A DNA stretch of 64,000 nt from Azospirillum formosense (GCF_040500525.1 NZ_CP159404.1:711001-775000), one strand, 5' to 3'. Numbered from the stretch's first letter, positions 8,412-16,100 are shown. Program-made: numbers and translations. The notes: generated by a model from the letters alone, not told the origin.

Positions 8412-9683
8412 ATGCGCTCCGACCGCTTCGAGGCGACCTATCTGATCGAGACCCCGATGGACCCCGCCAAGGTGGCGGAGATCATGGCGGGGGAGCAGTC
8501 CTGCGGCACCTTCACCCGCGTCCACGGCGAGACGGACGACCTGCGCGCCCGCGCCCGCGCCGTGGTGGAGCGGGTGGAGGAGCTGGAACCCGCCGCCTCC
8601 CCCAGCCTGCCGAACACATGGCTGGAGCGGCAGAAGCGGCCCGGACCGTGGCGGCGCGCCCGCGTTACCATCAGCTTCCCCATCGGCAACGTCGGCACCA
8701 ACCTGCCGACGCTGGCCGCGACGGTGGCCGGCAACCTGTTCGACCTGGGCGAGGTCACCGGCCTGCGGCTCGACTCCGTCCGCCTGCCCGCCGCGTACCG
8801 CCAGCGCTTCGACGCGCCGCGGCACGGCGTGGCCGGCACCCGGCGGCTGACCGGGGTGGAGCGCGGGGCGCTGGTCGGCTCCATCATCAAGCCGAACCTC
8901 GGCCTGTCGGCGGAGGAGACCGGCGAGCTGGTCGGCACGCTCTGCGCCGCCGGGTTGGATTTCATCAAGGACGACGAGATCTGCGCCGATCCGGTCCACG
9001 CCCCGCTGGCCCAGCGCGTGCCGGCGGTGATGGACCGGGTGCGCCGCCACCAGGACCGCACCGGCAAGCACGTCATGGTCGCGTTCAACATCAGCGACGA
9101 GACGGACGCCATGCGCCGCCACGCCGATCTGGTGGAGCGCGAGGGCGGAAGCTGCGTGATGGTCAGCCTGAACTGGTGCGGCTTCTCCGCCGTGCAGACG
9201 CTGCGCCGTCACAGCGGGCTGGTGCTGCACGGGCACCGCAACGGCTTCGGCGCCCTGTCGCGCCACCCCAGCCTGGGCATCGGCTTCGACGCCTACCAGA
9301 CGCTGTGGCGGCTGGCCGGGGTGGACCACATGCACGTCCACGGCCTCCAGGGCAAGTTCGCCCAGCCCGACGCGGAGGTCATCGACGGCGCCACGTCCTG
9401 CCTCGCCCCGCTGGCCGAGGGCTGCGACGACGCGGTGATGCCGGCCTTCTCGTCCGGCCAGTGGGCGGGGACCGTTCCCGTCACCTGGGACGCGGTGGGG
9501 ACGGACGATCTGCTGTTCATGTCGGGCGGCGGCATCATGGCCCACCCGGACGGCCCCGCCGCCGGCGTGACCAGCATCCGTCAGGCCTGGGCGGCGGTGC
9601 GCGAGGGCGTCACCCTGCCGGACGCCGCAGCGACCCGGCCGGAGTTGAAGCGCGCCATGGAGTTCTTCGGAGCGGGCAAGTGA
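8412..9683 (+). CDS. RuBisCO-like protein (form IV), candidate 3-oxo-isoapionate-4-phosphate decarboxylase or transcarboxylase/hydrolase
   Basis: A 423-residue member of the RuBisCO large-subunit family. Residue numbers run from ATG 8412; an alternative GTG at 8400 overlaps the stop of the VOC gene. The active-site loop GSIIKPNLGLS keeps the first lysine (Lys160) but has Asn162 where true RuBisCO has a second lysine (KPK). The carbamylation/Mg motif FIKDDE is intact (Lys186, Asp188, Glu189). HGHRNG, the HVHGLQGK loop and MSGGGI match the phosphate- and metal-binding parts. It cannot be read as a CO2-fixing enzyme. RuBisCO-like proteins next to DUF1537 kinases include OiaX and OiaT of apionate catabolism, which act on 3-oxo-isoapionate 4-phosphate. 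The kinase follows directly with a GTGA overlap, so a similar beta-keto acid phosphate substrate is the best inference. Confidence 0.9.
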   Translation: MRSDRFEATYLIETPMDPAKVAEIMAGEQSCGTFTRVHGETDDLRARARAVVERVEELEPAASPSLPNTWLERQKRPGPWRRARVTISFPIGNVGTNLPTLAATVAGNLFDLGEVTGLRLDSVRLPAAYRQRFDAPRHGVAGTRRLTGVERGALVGSIIKPNLGLSAEETGELVGTLCAAGLDFIKDDEICADPVHAPLAQRVPAVMDRVRRHQDRTGKHVMVAFNISDETDAMRRHADLVEREGGSCVMVSLNWCGFSAVQTLRRHSGLVLHGHRNGFGALSRHPSLGIGFDAYQTLWRLAGVDHMHVHGLQGKFAQPDAEVIDGATSCLAPLAEGCDDAVMPAFSSGQWAGTVPVTWDAVGTDDLLFMSGGGIMAHPDGPAAGVTSIRQAWAAVREGVTLPDAAATRPELKRAMEFFGAGK

Positions 9684-10987
9684 CGGCGGCGCACCCGCCG
9701 CCCCGGCTGGGCTGGTACGGTGACGACTTCACCGGGGCCACCGACACGCTGGCCACGCTGGCGAAGGCCGGGCAGCGGGCGCTGCTGCTGCTGGAGATCC
9801 CCGACGCGGAGCGGCTGGCCGGGCTCGGCCCACTGGACGCGCTGGGGATCGCCGGGGCGTCGCGCACCATGGACCCGGAAGCCCTGCGGGCCGAGCTGGA
9901 GCCGGTGGGGCGCTTCTTCGCCGGGCTCGGCGTGCCGGTGATGCACTACAAGTGCTGCTCGACCTTCGACAGCGCGCCGCAGGTCGGCAGCATCGGGGCG
10001 GCGGTGGCGGCCCTGCGGCCCTTCTTCCCCAACCGCTTCCTGCCGGTGGTTGGCGGCCAGCCGAACATCGGGCGCTATTGCCTGTTCAGCACGCTGTTCG
10101 CCGCGGCGGGCACGGGCGGGACGGTCCACCGCATCGACCGCCACCCGACGATGAAGGCCCACCCGGTGACGCCGATGACGGAGGCCGACCTGCGCCTTCA
10201 CCTCGCCGCGCAGGGGCTGGAGGGGATGGGCGCCCTGCACTACCCGGATTACGGGCTGGTCAGCGGGGCTCTGGACGAAAAGCTGGACCGGATGGTGGCG
10301 GGCGGCGTATCCGCCGTCCTGCTGGACATCGCTCAGCCGATGGATCTGGCGCCCGTCGGGCGGCTGATCTGGGAGCGGGCGCGGCGCTCGCCCCTTCTGA
10401 CCGTCGGGCCGAGCGGGGTGGTCCAGGCGCTGGGCACCCAATGGGAGCGCGACGACACGGTCGGCGACACGCCCCTGGCCCCGGCGGAGGGGCCGGTCTT
10501 CGTCCTGGCCGGCAGCCTGTCGCCGGTCACGCGCCGGCAGATCGCCGCAGCCTCCTCCTTCCACCGCATGCCGGCGGACGCGGGCGCCCTGTGCCGCGAT
10601 GCCGCCTACCGCGAGCGGCTGCGGGCCGAGATCGCGGCGCTTCTTGGCCAGGGCCGCAACGTGCTGGTGTGGACCGCCCCGGCGGAGGGCGAGACGCCCG
10701 ACACCGCCCAGTCCGCCGCCATCGCCGACGCCACCGCCGACTTCGTGGCCTCGGTCGCCCGCGCGGTGCCGCTGCGCCGCCTGGGCATCGCCGGGGGCGA
10801 CACCTCCAGCAAGGCGGTCAAGGCGCTGGGCCTGTGGGGCCTGTCCTTCCGGACGGCGCTCAGCCCCGGCGTGACGGTCAGCCTGACCCACAGCGCCCAC
10901 CCGCCCACCGATGGCGTCGAGCTGATGCTCAAGGGCGGGCAGATGGGGTCGGAGGACCTGTTCGAACGGCTGGTGCACGGAGGGTGA
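9680..10987 (+). CDS. DUF1537 four-carbon acid sugar kinase family protein, OiaK-like
   Basis: A 435-residue protein starting at GTG 9680, which overlaps the stop of the RuBisCO-like gene (GTGA), so the two are translationally coupled. The N-terminal substrate domain has WYGDDFTGATD (residues 12-22) and YKCCSTFDSAP. The middle has HPTMKAHPVTPMTE. The C-terminal nucleotide-binding domain has GGDTSSKAVKALGLWG. These are the diagnostic motifs of the family that phosphorylates acid sugars such as threonate, erythronate and 3-oxo-isoapionate. The pairing suggests it makes the phosphorylated substrate for the RuBisCO-like enzyme. Confidence 0.92.
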   Translation: MTAAHPPPRLGWYGDDFTGATDTLATLAKAGQRALLLLEIPDAERLAGLGPLDALGIAGASRTMDPEALRAELEPVGRFFAGLGVPVMHYKCCSTFDSAPQVGSIGAAVAALRPFFPNRFLPVVGGQPNIGRYCLFSTLFAAAGTGGTVHRIDRHPTMKAHPVTPMTEADLRLHLAAQGLEGMGALHYPDYGLVSGALDEKLDRMVAGGVSAVLLDIAQPMDLAPVGRLIWERARRSPLLTVGPSGVVQALGTQWERDDTVGDTPLAPAEGPVFVLAGSLSPVTRRQIAAASSFHRMPADAGALCRDAAYRERLRAEIAALLGQGRNVLVWTAPAEGETPDTAQSAAIADATADFVASVARAVPLRRLGIAGGDTSSKAVKALGLWGLSFRTALSPGVTVSLTHSAHPPTDGVELMLKGGQMGSEDLFERLVHGG

Positions 10988-11023
10988 GCGTCCTCGCTCC
11001 CCTCCGCCCACCCGTCACCCATG

Positions 11024-11062
11024 GCCCCTAGGTAGTCTTACGTACGCAAAGCCCCTTAGGTA
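11024..11062. promoter_or_regulatory. Direct repeat with TACGTA palindrome upstream of the Crp/Fnr gene
   Basis: GCCCCTAGGTA (11024-11034) recurs as GCCCCTTAGGTA (11051-11062), with TAGGTA units 28 bp apart. A TACGTA palindrome (11039-11044) lies between them. The element sits 100-140 bp before the Crp/Fnr start codon in a 177-bp gap and may be a regulator-binding site. No regulator is identified. Confidence 0.35.
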
Positions 11063-11164
11063 CAAGACCGAACTGCACAGGGTACCCCGCAGCGCATAAC
11101 TTCGGCTCATCGAGCGGTTGCCCCACGGGGACGGGCCGCTTCCACGAACGCCGAGGGGCCCGAC

Positions 11165-11896
11165 ATGCACGCTCACACCGCCATCGCCGCCCAGCCGACG
11201 CGCGTTCCGCACGGCCATCAGGCCGTCGCGATGGCGATGCCGCGTGTCGCCCCCTCCCGCCATGCCGCCGGCTTCGCCGCCAACGACGCCGACCCGCTGG
11301 CCGACATCGCCCAGTTCCGGGTGTTCGACCGCGAGCAGTCCATCTTCGCCGAGGGCGAGGCCGCCGACGCCGTCTTCCGGGTGGTCGACGGCATGATCCG
11401 CCTCTACAAGCTGCTGCCGGACGGGCGCCGTCAGATCATCGGCTTCCTCCAGGCCGGCGACATGGTCGGGCTGGCCTTCGCCGACCGCTACCTCTATTCC
11501 GCCGAGGCGATCACCGCCTCCACCGTCCAGCGCATCCCGCGCTGCCAGCTCGACGCCCTGCTGGACTCCCAGCCCGCCCTGGCGCGACGGCTACTGTCGG
11601 TCACCACCTCCGAGCTGGTGGCGGCGCAGGACCAGATGCTGCTGCTGGGCCGCAAGTCGGCGCTGGAAAAGCTGGCGAGCTTCCTGCTGGCGCTGGGCCG
11701 CCGCGCCGGTTCGGGCCGGACCATCGCCCTGCCGATGAGCCGTTGCGACATCGCCGACCATCTCGGCCTGACCACCGAGACGGTGTCCCGCGGCTTCACC
11801 AAGCTGAAGACCTCGCGCCTGATACGCATCCTCGACGGCGGCCGCGTCGAACTGCTGGACGCCGAAGCCCTGGCGGAACTCGCCGAATGCGCCTGA
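11165..11896 (+). CDS. Crp/Fnr-family transcriptional regulator, FixK-like
   Basis: A 243-residue protein with a cyclic-nucleotide-like beta-roll (about residues 45-155, including FAEGEAADAVFRVVDGMIRLYK split around residue 65), a dimer helix, and a winged helix with CDIADHLGLTTETVSRGFTK. The recognition helix contains E..SR, which reads TTGAT-N4-ATCAA half-sites in FNR/FixK proteins. The N-terminal cysteine cluster of oxygen-sensing FNR is absent, which fits FixK. A cysteine directly before the HTH resembles the redox-sensitive one of Bradyrhizobium FixK2. The start has a GAGGGG site. It could control the nap and cyo genes further along; a matching box lies at 31210. Confidence 0.88.
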   Translation: MHAHTAIAAQPTRVPHGHQAVAMAMPRVAPSRHAAGFAANDADPLADIAQFRVFDREQSIFAEGEAADAVFRVVDGMIRLYKLLPDGRRQIIGFLQAGDMVGLAFADRYLYSAEAITASTVQRIPRCQLDALLDSQPALARRLLSVTTSELVAAQDQMLLLGRKSALEKLASFLLALGRRAGSGRTIALPMSRCDIADHLGLTTETVSRGFTKLKTSRLIRILDGGRVELLDAEALAELAECA

Positions 11897-12009
11897 TCCA
11901 CGCCGCCTGATCGCCAGCGTTCCGATCACCCTCCGCAATCAAGGGAAATCCATTCGGCCGGCCGCAACGTACCCCTTACTCCCTTTGCGTTGCACCGTCA
12001 GGCCGAATC

Positions 12010-12384
12010 ATGGAGTCCGTCCCCCACATCCTCGTCGCCGAGGATGAACGTCTCGAAGCCCTGGCCCTCGCCGATACGCTGGAAGGCCAGGGTCTGCGCG
12101 TCACGCTGACCCACAACGGGTTGGAGGCCATCACCGCCCTGGAAAACGGCCCGGCGTCGCTGCTGATGACCGACCTGCGGATGCCGGTGATGGATGGCAA
12201 CGAGCTGATTCGCCGGACGCGGGCGCGGCGGCCCACCCTGCCGGTGATCGTCATGACCGCCGACAGCGGCGCCCTCTGGCACCCGGAGTCGGACCGGCTG
12301 CGCGTCCTGCACAAGCCCTTCAGCTTCCAGTCGGCGATCGGCGCGGTCCGCGCGATGCTCGACCAAACCGGGACGGCCGGGTAA
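12010..12384 (+). CDS. Single-domain response regulator (CheY-like receiver)
   Basis: A 124-residue stand-alone receiver domain: acidic pair E11-D12, phospho-acceptor Asp55 in LLMTDLRMPVMDG, the switch threonine in VIVMTAD, and lysine in LHKPF. There is no output domain, so it must act through a partner protein or in a phosphorelay. No histidine kinase is adjacent. The ribosome site is weak. It ends 9 bp from the convergent small gene. Confidence 0.88.
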   Translation: MESVPHILVAEDERLEALALADTLEGQGLRVTLTHNGLEAITALENGPASLLMTDLRMPVMDGNELIRRTRARRPTLPVIVMTADSGALWHPESDRLRVLHKPFSFQSAIGAVRAMLDQTGTAG

Positions 12385-12393
12385 AGCCGGGAG

Positions 12394-12588
12394 TCAGCCC
12401 TGCTCGTCGACGCCGTCCTTGGGTGCGGCGTTGCGGGGCGGCGGTTCGATCACCGGGCCGACCTTCACGCTGCGGGCGGACAGCGGCACGATGTCACCGA
12501 TCGGCATGTAGGAGCCATCGGCCAGTTGCTGTGCCGGCTCCCATCGTCCCTCGACCTTGATCCAGCGGTAGACGCTGTTGCTGCTCAT
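12394..12588 (-). CDS. Small hypothetical protein
   Basis: A 64-residue protein beginning MSSNSVYRWIKVEGRWEPA. The short aromatic and charged region resembles a small SH3-like or beta-hairpin element, followed by a proline-rich tail ending GVDEQG. I chose ATG 12588 over an upstream start at 12654 because the upstream codons run through the terminator hairpin of the HU gene. I recognise no family. It lies downstream of hup on the same strand, beyond that terminator. Confidence 0.6.
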   Translation of the reverse strand: MSSNSVYRWIKVEGRWEPAQQLADGSYMPIGDIVPLSARSVKVGPVIEPPPRNAAPKDGVDEQG

Positions 12589-12616
12589 GACGTCACCAAG
12601 AAATTTGGAAAGACGA

Positions 12617-12642
12617 AAGGGGCGGCGTTGCCGCCGCCCCTT
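12617..12642 (-). terminator. Rho-independent terminator of the HU gene
   Basis: A perfect stem AAGGGGCGGCG / CGCCGCCCCTT with a TTGC loop lies just downstream of the minus-strand HU gene. The minus-strand RNA continues into a U-rich stretch. Confidence 0.7.
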
Positions 12643-12674
12643 CATCCGATACAAGGATCGTCCTTGCGGAAGGC

Positions 12675-12959
12675 TTATTCGGCCTTGCCGTTGACGGCGT
12701 CCTTGAGGGCCTTGCCGGCGGAGAACTTCGGCGCCTTGGAGGCGGCGATCTTGATCTCCGCACCGGTCTGCGGGTTGCGGCCCGTGCGCTCGCCGCGCTC
12801 GGCGATCTCGAACTGGCCGAAGCCCGGCAGCTTGACCGTCTCCCCCTTGACCAGCGCGTCCTGCAGGCTCTCCAGAACCGCGTCCAGCGCCTTGCCGGCG
12901 TCGGCCTTGGTGCCGCCCAGCTTGCCGGCGATCGCGTCGATGAGATCGGCCTTCGTCAT
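12675..12959 (-). CDS. hup: HU family DNA-binding protein (copy 1)
   Basis: A 94-residue bacterial histone-like protein. It opens MTKADLIDAIAGKLGG, and the DNA-intercalating beta-arm contains the invariant RTGRNPQTG with the tip proline; FSAGKALKDAVN closes the domain. It bends and compacts DNA as a dimer. A GGGGAG ribosome site precedes the start. The encoded protein is identical to that at 23153-23437, and the two genes differ at only two bases by eye. The similarity extends about 67 bp upstream, so both copies probably share promoter sequence. Confidence 0.95.
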   Translation of the reverse strand: MTKADLIDAIAGKLGGTKADAGKALDAVLESLQDALVKGETVKLPGFGQFEIAERGERTGRNPQTGAEIKIAASKAPKFSAGKALKDAVNGKAE

Positions 12960-13026
12960 TCCCTACTCCCCTTGTTCATGGCGGAACCCCAGCATCCTCC
13001 AGGGCTCCAGGCGCTTCTGACCTACT
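12675..13026 (-). repeat. Duplicated HU block, copy 1
   Basis: The hup gene plus about 67 bp of upstream DNA are nearly identical to 23153-23505 in the same orientation. Homology stops abruptly just after the stop codon, so the terminators are not shared. Confidence 0.85.
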
Positions 13027-13136
13027 CCGCCCGGCGTCCGCGCGCAAGCCAATCCCGTGGCGATTTTTTCCCCCGGAACGGATTAAGCCACGGCATGATC
13101 CGTATGCCGAGTGTGAAGAACCAATCCGGGACGGTG

Positions 13137-13685
13137 ATGAAAGACGAGCTGGGACAGCATCTGGACGTTCTGCGGCGCTACGCCCTGGTCCTGATGCGCG
13201 ACCCCGACCAGGCGGAGGACCTCGTCCAGGAGGCGCTCGTCAAGGCCATCGAGGGGGCGTCGTCCTTCACGGACGGGCGCGACCTGCGCAAGTGGCTGCT
13301 CGCCATCGTCCACAACACCTTCGTGGACCGCTGGCGGCGCCAGCAGGCCGAACGCCAGGCGACCGGCGAACTGATCTCGATGGCGGAGGAAGGCTCCCCG
13401 CCGGCGCAGATGAGCCACGTCCATCTCGGCCAGACCATAGCGGCCCTGATGACCCTGCCGGTCGAACAGCGGGAGGCCCTGGTGCTGGTGGCGCTCGACG
13501 GCATGTCCTACCGGGACGCCGCCGAATGCCTGGGCATCCCCGTGGGCACCCTGATGTCCCGCCTGGGCCGTGCGCGCGACGCGCTGCGGGCCAAGACGGG
13601 CGGCGGGCGCCAGCCGGCGTCAGACCAGTCCGACCGAAGCCAATCAGACCGGGTCCAGCGCCCCCCGTTGCGCGTGGTGAAATGA
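13137..13685 (+). CDS. ECF-type RNA polymerase sigma factor
   Basis: A 182-residue sigma factor. Region 2 is seen in LRRYALVLMRDPDQAEDLVQEAL and WLLAIVHNTFVDRWRRQ (near residues 10-75). Region 4 is seen in LMTLPVEQREALVLVALDG and SYRDAAECLGIPVGTLMSRL (near residues 100-150). There is no region 1.1 or region 3. I start at ATG 13137; an in-frame ATG at 13095 is possible. Its stop overlaps the start of the anti-sigma gene (ATGA), the usual arrangement of a sigma/anti-sigma pair. The signal it answers is unknown. Confidence 0.9.
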   Translation: MKDELGQHLDVLRRYALVLMRDPDQAEDLVQEALVKAIEGASSFTDGRDLRKWLLAIVHNTFVDRWRRQQAERQATGELISMAEEGSPPAQMSHVHLGQTIAALMTLPVEQREALVLVALDGMSYRDAAECLGIPVGTLMSRLGRARDALRAKTGGGRQPASDQSDRSQSDRVQRPPLRVVK

Positions 13686-14008
13686 CGATGAACGAACCGA
13701 TCAGCGACATCGACCTGAACGCCTATGTGGACGGCGAGCTTGACGCGCAGCGCCGCATCGAGGTGGAAGCCTATCTGGAGGCCAATCCGGAGGAGGCCGC
13801 CCGCGTCATGCACGACATGCGGGTCCGCGACGAGATCGGCCTGTTCATGGCCGGACCCGCCGTGGAAAAGGCGGCGGCCGAGATGGTCACGCCCCAACCC
13901 GCCGCCGAACCGGCCCCACCCCGGCCCAGCCGGCGGTCGGCGCCGGCGCGCCGCTGCCGCGCCGCAAGCAGTGGGGCGCCCTGTGGCGCCGCCCGGCGGC
14001 GGAGCTGA
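13682..14008 (+). CDS. Anti-sigma factor, N-terminal part (apparently frameshifted)
   Basis: A 108-codon frame overlapping the sigma stop. The first 70 or so residues (ISDIDLNAYVDGELDAQRR and LEANPEEAARVMHDMR) are typical of the cytoplasmic sigma-binding domain of membrane anti-sigma factors. After about residue 78 the frame turns into an Arg/Ser/Cys-rich stretch ending at TGA 14006-14008, typical of out-of-frame reading. The adjacent frame upstream of 14008 reads sensibly (PAQPAVGAGAPLPRR, QWGALWRRPAAELMNR). A one-base loss in the C-rich tract near 13910-13922 would explain this; a sequencing error would too. Confidence 0.7.
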   Translation: MTMNEPISDIDLNAYVDGELDAQRRIEVEAYLEANPEEAARVMHDMRVRDEIGLFMAGPAVEKAAAEMVTPQPAAEPAPPRPSRRSAPARRCRAASSGAPCGAARRRS

Positions 14009-14574
14009 TGAACCGGGCGCGGGCGCGGGCCGCCACGGGCTCGGGCCGCGGGCGGCGCGCCGTCGCGGCGCTGTGCCTCGTCGGGCTGGGCTGGACGGCG
14101 CACAGCGCAGTGTCGTCCCTGTCGGTCAACCCGGTCGCCACGGCCCACGCGGCCACCCACTACATCACCATCGCGGCCCAGACCCACCAGCAGGCGCTGC
14201 ACAGCGGGATCGACTTCAAGCCCTTCGCCGACGCCGCAAATTCTTTGGTGAACCGTCTGGCCTCCACCAATCCGGAGGTCGCGGTGCCGATCCCGCAGCT
14301 CGACATCGGGCAGGCGCCGGACGGGCTGCGCACCGTGGCCTGGGACGGCGGGGTCGCGGTGCAGGCGGCCTACCGCCACGGCGGGTCGCAGCTGATCACG
14401 CTGTTCGCCAGCGAGGTCGACCGCTTCGCCGTCACCGAACCCCAGGCCGAGCGCATCGGCAACGTCTCGGTCGCCTACTGGCAGGTCGGGACGACGGTCT
14501 ACGCGCTGTGCGGCGAGCAGCCGGAAAAGGAAATCCTGGCCCACGCCCGCGACGCCCGCATGGCGTGGTTCTGA
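14008..14574 (+). CDS. Anti-sigma factor, C-terminal membrane and periplasmic part
   Basis: A 188-codon frame whose ATG overlaps the TGA of the preceding piece (TGATG). A basic stretch leads into one hydrophobic segment, RRAVAALCLVGLGWTAHSAV, which would be the single membrane pass. A periplasmic domain follows, ending with YWQVGTTVYALCGEQPEKE, a pattern common at the end of membrane anti-sigma factors. Together with 13682-14008 it makes one normal-length anti-sigma protein if a single base is restored. TGATG coupling could still allow it to be made as a separate polypeptide. Confidence 0.7.
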   Translation: MNRARARAATGSGRGRRAVAALCLVGLGWTAHSAVSSLSVNPVATAHAATHYITIAAQTHQQALHSGIDFKPFADAANSLVNRLASTNPEVAVPIPQLDIGQAPDGLRTVAWDGGVAVQAAYRHGGSQLITLFASEVDRFAVTEPQAERIGNVSVAYWQVGTTVYALCGEQPEKEILAHARDARMAWF

Positions 14575-14634
14575 ACCAAGCGCGCTGAACGACAAGCCTC
14601 TGAACGACAAGCATCCGAAGGACATGGTGAGACA

Positions 14635-15357
14635 ATGAGCGGACCCTTCTACGGCAACCAATTCGGCAGCGCGGCGCCGGCCTACGGCGCGGCGTTCGAC
14701 GAGGGCCTGCGCAAGCACATGCTGCGGGTCTACAACTTCATGATGCTCGGCCTTGGCGTGACGGGGCTGGTGGCGCTGTTCGTGGCGAGCACGCCGGCGC
14801 TGTACGTCCCGATCTTCACGACCCCGCTGAAGTGGGTGGTGATGCTGGCGCCGCTGGCCTTCATCATGGTGCTGTCCTTCCGCTTCCATGCGATGTCGGC
14901 CAGTGCGCTGCAGGGTCTGTTCTGGGCCTTCTGCGCGGTGATGGGCGTGTCGATGGCGTCGATCTTCCTGGTCTTCACCGGGGCCAGCGTGGCGCGGGTG
15001 TTCTTCATCACCGCGGCGATGTTCGCGGCGATGAGCCTGTGGGGCTACACCACCAAGGCCGACCTGTCGAAGATGGGCTCGTTCCTGATGATGGGCCTGA
15101 TCGGCATCGTCATCGCCAGCCTGGTCAACATCTTCGTCGGCTCCAGCGCGCTGCAGTTCGCCATCTCGGTCATCGGCGTGGTCATCTTCACCGGCCTGAC
15201 CGCCTACGACACCCAGCGCATCAAGGAGGAGTACGCCGAGGGCTACGGGCACGAGGGCAACACCAAGCTCGCCGTCATGGGCGCCCTCTCCCTCTACCTC
15301 AACTTCATCAACCTCTTCCAGATGCTCCTCCAGCTCATGGGCAACCGCGAGGAGTAA
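14635..15357 (+). CDS. Bax inhibitor-1/YccA family membrane protein
   Basis: A 240-residue protein with about seven hydrophobic segments. Family landmarks are LRKHMLRVYNFMMLGLGVTG near the start, GVVIFTGLTAYDTQRIKEEY near residue 190, and a final helix ALSLYLNFINLFQMLLQLMG. Relatives are pH-sensitive calcium-leak channels or interact with the FtsH protease. It sits after the sigma/anti-sigma pair, 60 bp downstream, and is followed by a strong terminator. It may therefore belong to the same stress-related operon. Confidence 0.93.
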   Translation: MSGPFYGNQFGSAAPAYGAAFDEGLRKHMLRVYNFMMLGLGVTGLVALFVASTPALYVPIFTTPLKWVVMLAPLAFIMVLSFRFHAMSASALQGLFWAFCAVMGVSMASIFLVFTGASVARVFFITAAMFAAMSLWGYTTKADLSKMGSFLMMGLIGIVIASLVNIFVGSSALQFAISVIGVVIFTGLTAYDTQRIKEEYAEGYGHEGNTKLAVMGALSLYLNFINLFQMLLQLMGNREE

Positions 15358-15390
15358 GGCGGCGCATCCATCCGGCGCCACCGCCTGCCG

Positions 15391-15432
15391 GAAAGGGCCG
15401 GCCGCTTCCCGCGGCCGGCCCTTTTCCTTTTT
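15391..15432 (+). terminator. Rho-independent terminator after the Bax inhibitor-like gene
   Basis: A 14-bp perfect stem, AAAGGGCCGGCCGC / GCGGCCGGCCCTTT with a TTCCC loop, is followed by a T-rich tail (TTTTCCTTTTT). Confidence 0.85.
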
Positions 15433-15447
15433 GCGGCTTGCCCGCCT

Positions 15448-15933
15448 TTACGGCTTGCCCGTCGCCGGCGCGGCGTCCGGCTTGGGCGGATACTCCACCG
15501 ACACGATGTGCAGGGAGTTGTTCGGGAAGGAGCAGGCCGCGTCCGGCGCCGCCTGGGAGGCCGGGTCGAAGGCGTAGGGGCGGGGGGAGCGGCCCGCCCC
15601 CCCTCCCGCACCCGCCCCGGCTCCGGCGGCGGCCGTCTGCACGCCCGGCCCGGTCACCCGCGACGTCCAGGGTGCGCCGGTGAAGACGCCCGGCGTCGAT
15701 TCCTCCGCCCACAGCCACAGCACGCGGGTGCCCACCGGCTGCGGCTGCGTGAAGGAGTGCAGAACCCGCTCGCAGGTCTCCCGGTCCATGTTGTGGATCG
15801 CCCGCTCGACCACCGTGTTCTCCGTCCGGGGCGTCCAACGCGACAGCAGCAGCGAGCCGAGGGCCACGCTGACCGCCACTCCGCCCAGCGAACAGGCGAT
15901 CACCAGCCGGAAACTGCCGTCGTCCTTTGCCAT
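15448..15933 (-). CDS. Membrane-anchored protein of unknown function
   Basis: A 161-residue protein. The ATG at 15933 follows a strong GGAAGGA site. One N-terminal hydrophobic segment, LVIACSLGGVAVSVALGSLL, acts as signal or anchor. The rest is a soluble region with two cysteines (DRETCERVLH and DAACSFPNN), a Gly/Ala-rich linker (AGAGAGAGGGAG) and a proline-rich C-terminus. It is predicted to face the periplasm. I do not recognise the family. It lies between two terminators and appears monocistronic. Confidence 0.65.
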   Translation of the reverse strand: MAKDDGSFRLVIACSLGGVAVSVALGSLLLSRWTPRTENTVVERAIHNMDRETCERVLHSFTQPQPVGTRVLWLWAEESTPGVFTGAPWTSRVTGPGVQTAAAGAGAGAGGGAGRSPRPYAFDPASQAAPDAACSFPNNSLHIVSVEYPPKPDAAPATGKP

Positions 15934-16050
15934 TCCTTCCCCCCGCTGTCGATTGCCCATGCCCCCTCCGCCGACATGCCTCATCGCCCCGTTCCGTTCC
16001 GGCCCGTTCCACTCTTTCCCCGTTGTGGGAGGCCGGCCCGGAACACCGAA

Positions 16051-16076
16051 AAGGGGACCACGCGCGTGGTCCCCTT
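16051..16076 (-). terminator. Terminator after the OFA-family transporter
   Basis: A perfect 26-bp dyad, AAGGGGACCACG CG CGTGGTCCCCTT, lies 24 bp beyond the minus-strand transporter stop. The downstream U-run is short. Because of its symmetry it may also serve transcription from the other side. Confidence 0.65.
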
Positions 16077-16100
16077 CCGGTCGATCCGCTGAAGCGGAGG

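Noticed and set aside
8618..9679. Extending the DUF1537 kinase upstream to base 8618
   Set aside because: The extra residues are an out-of-frame reading of the RuBisCO-like gene; the kinase motif starts just after GTG 9680.
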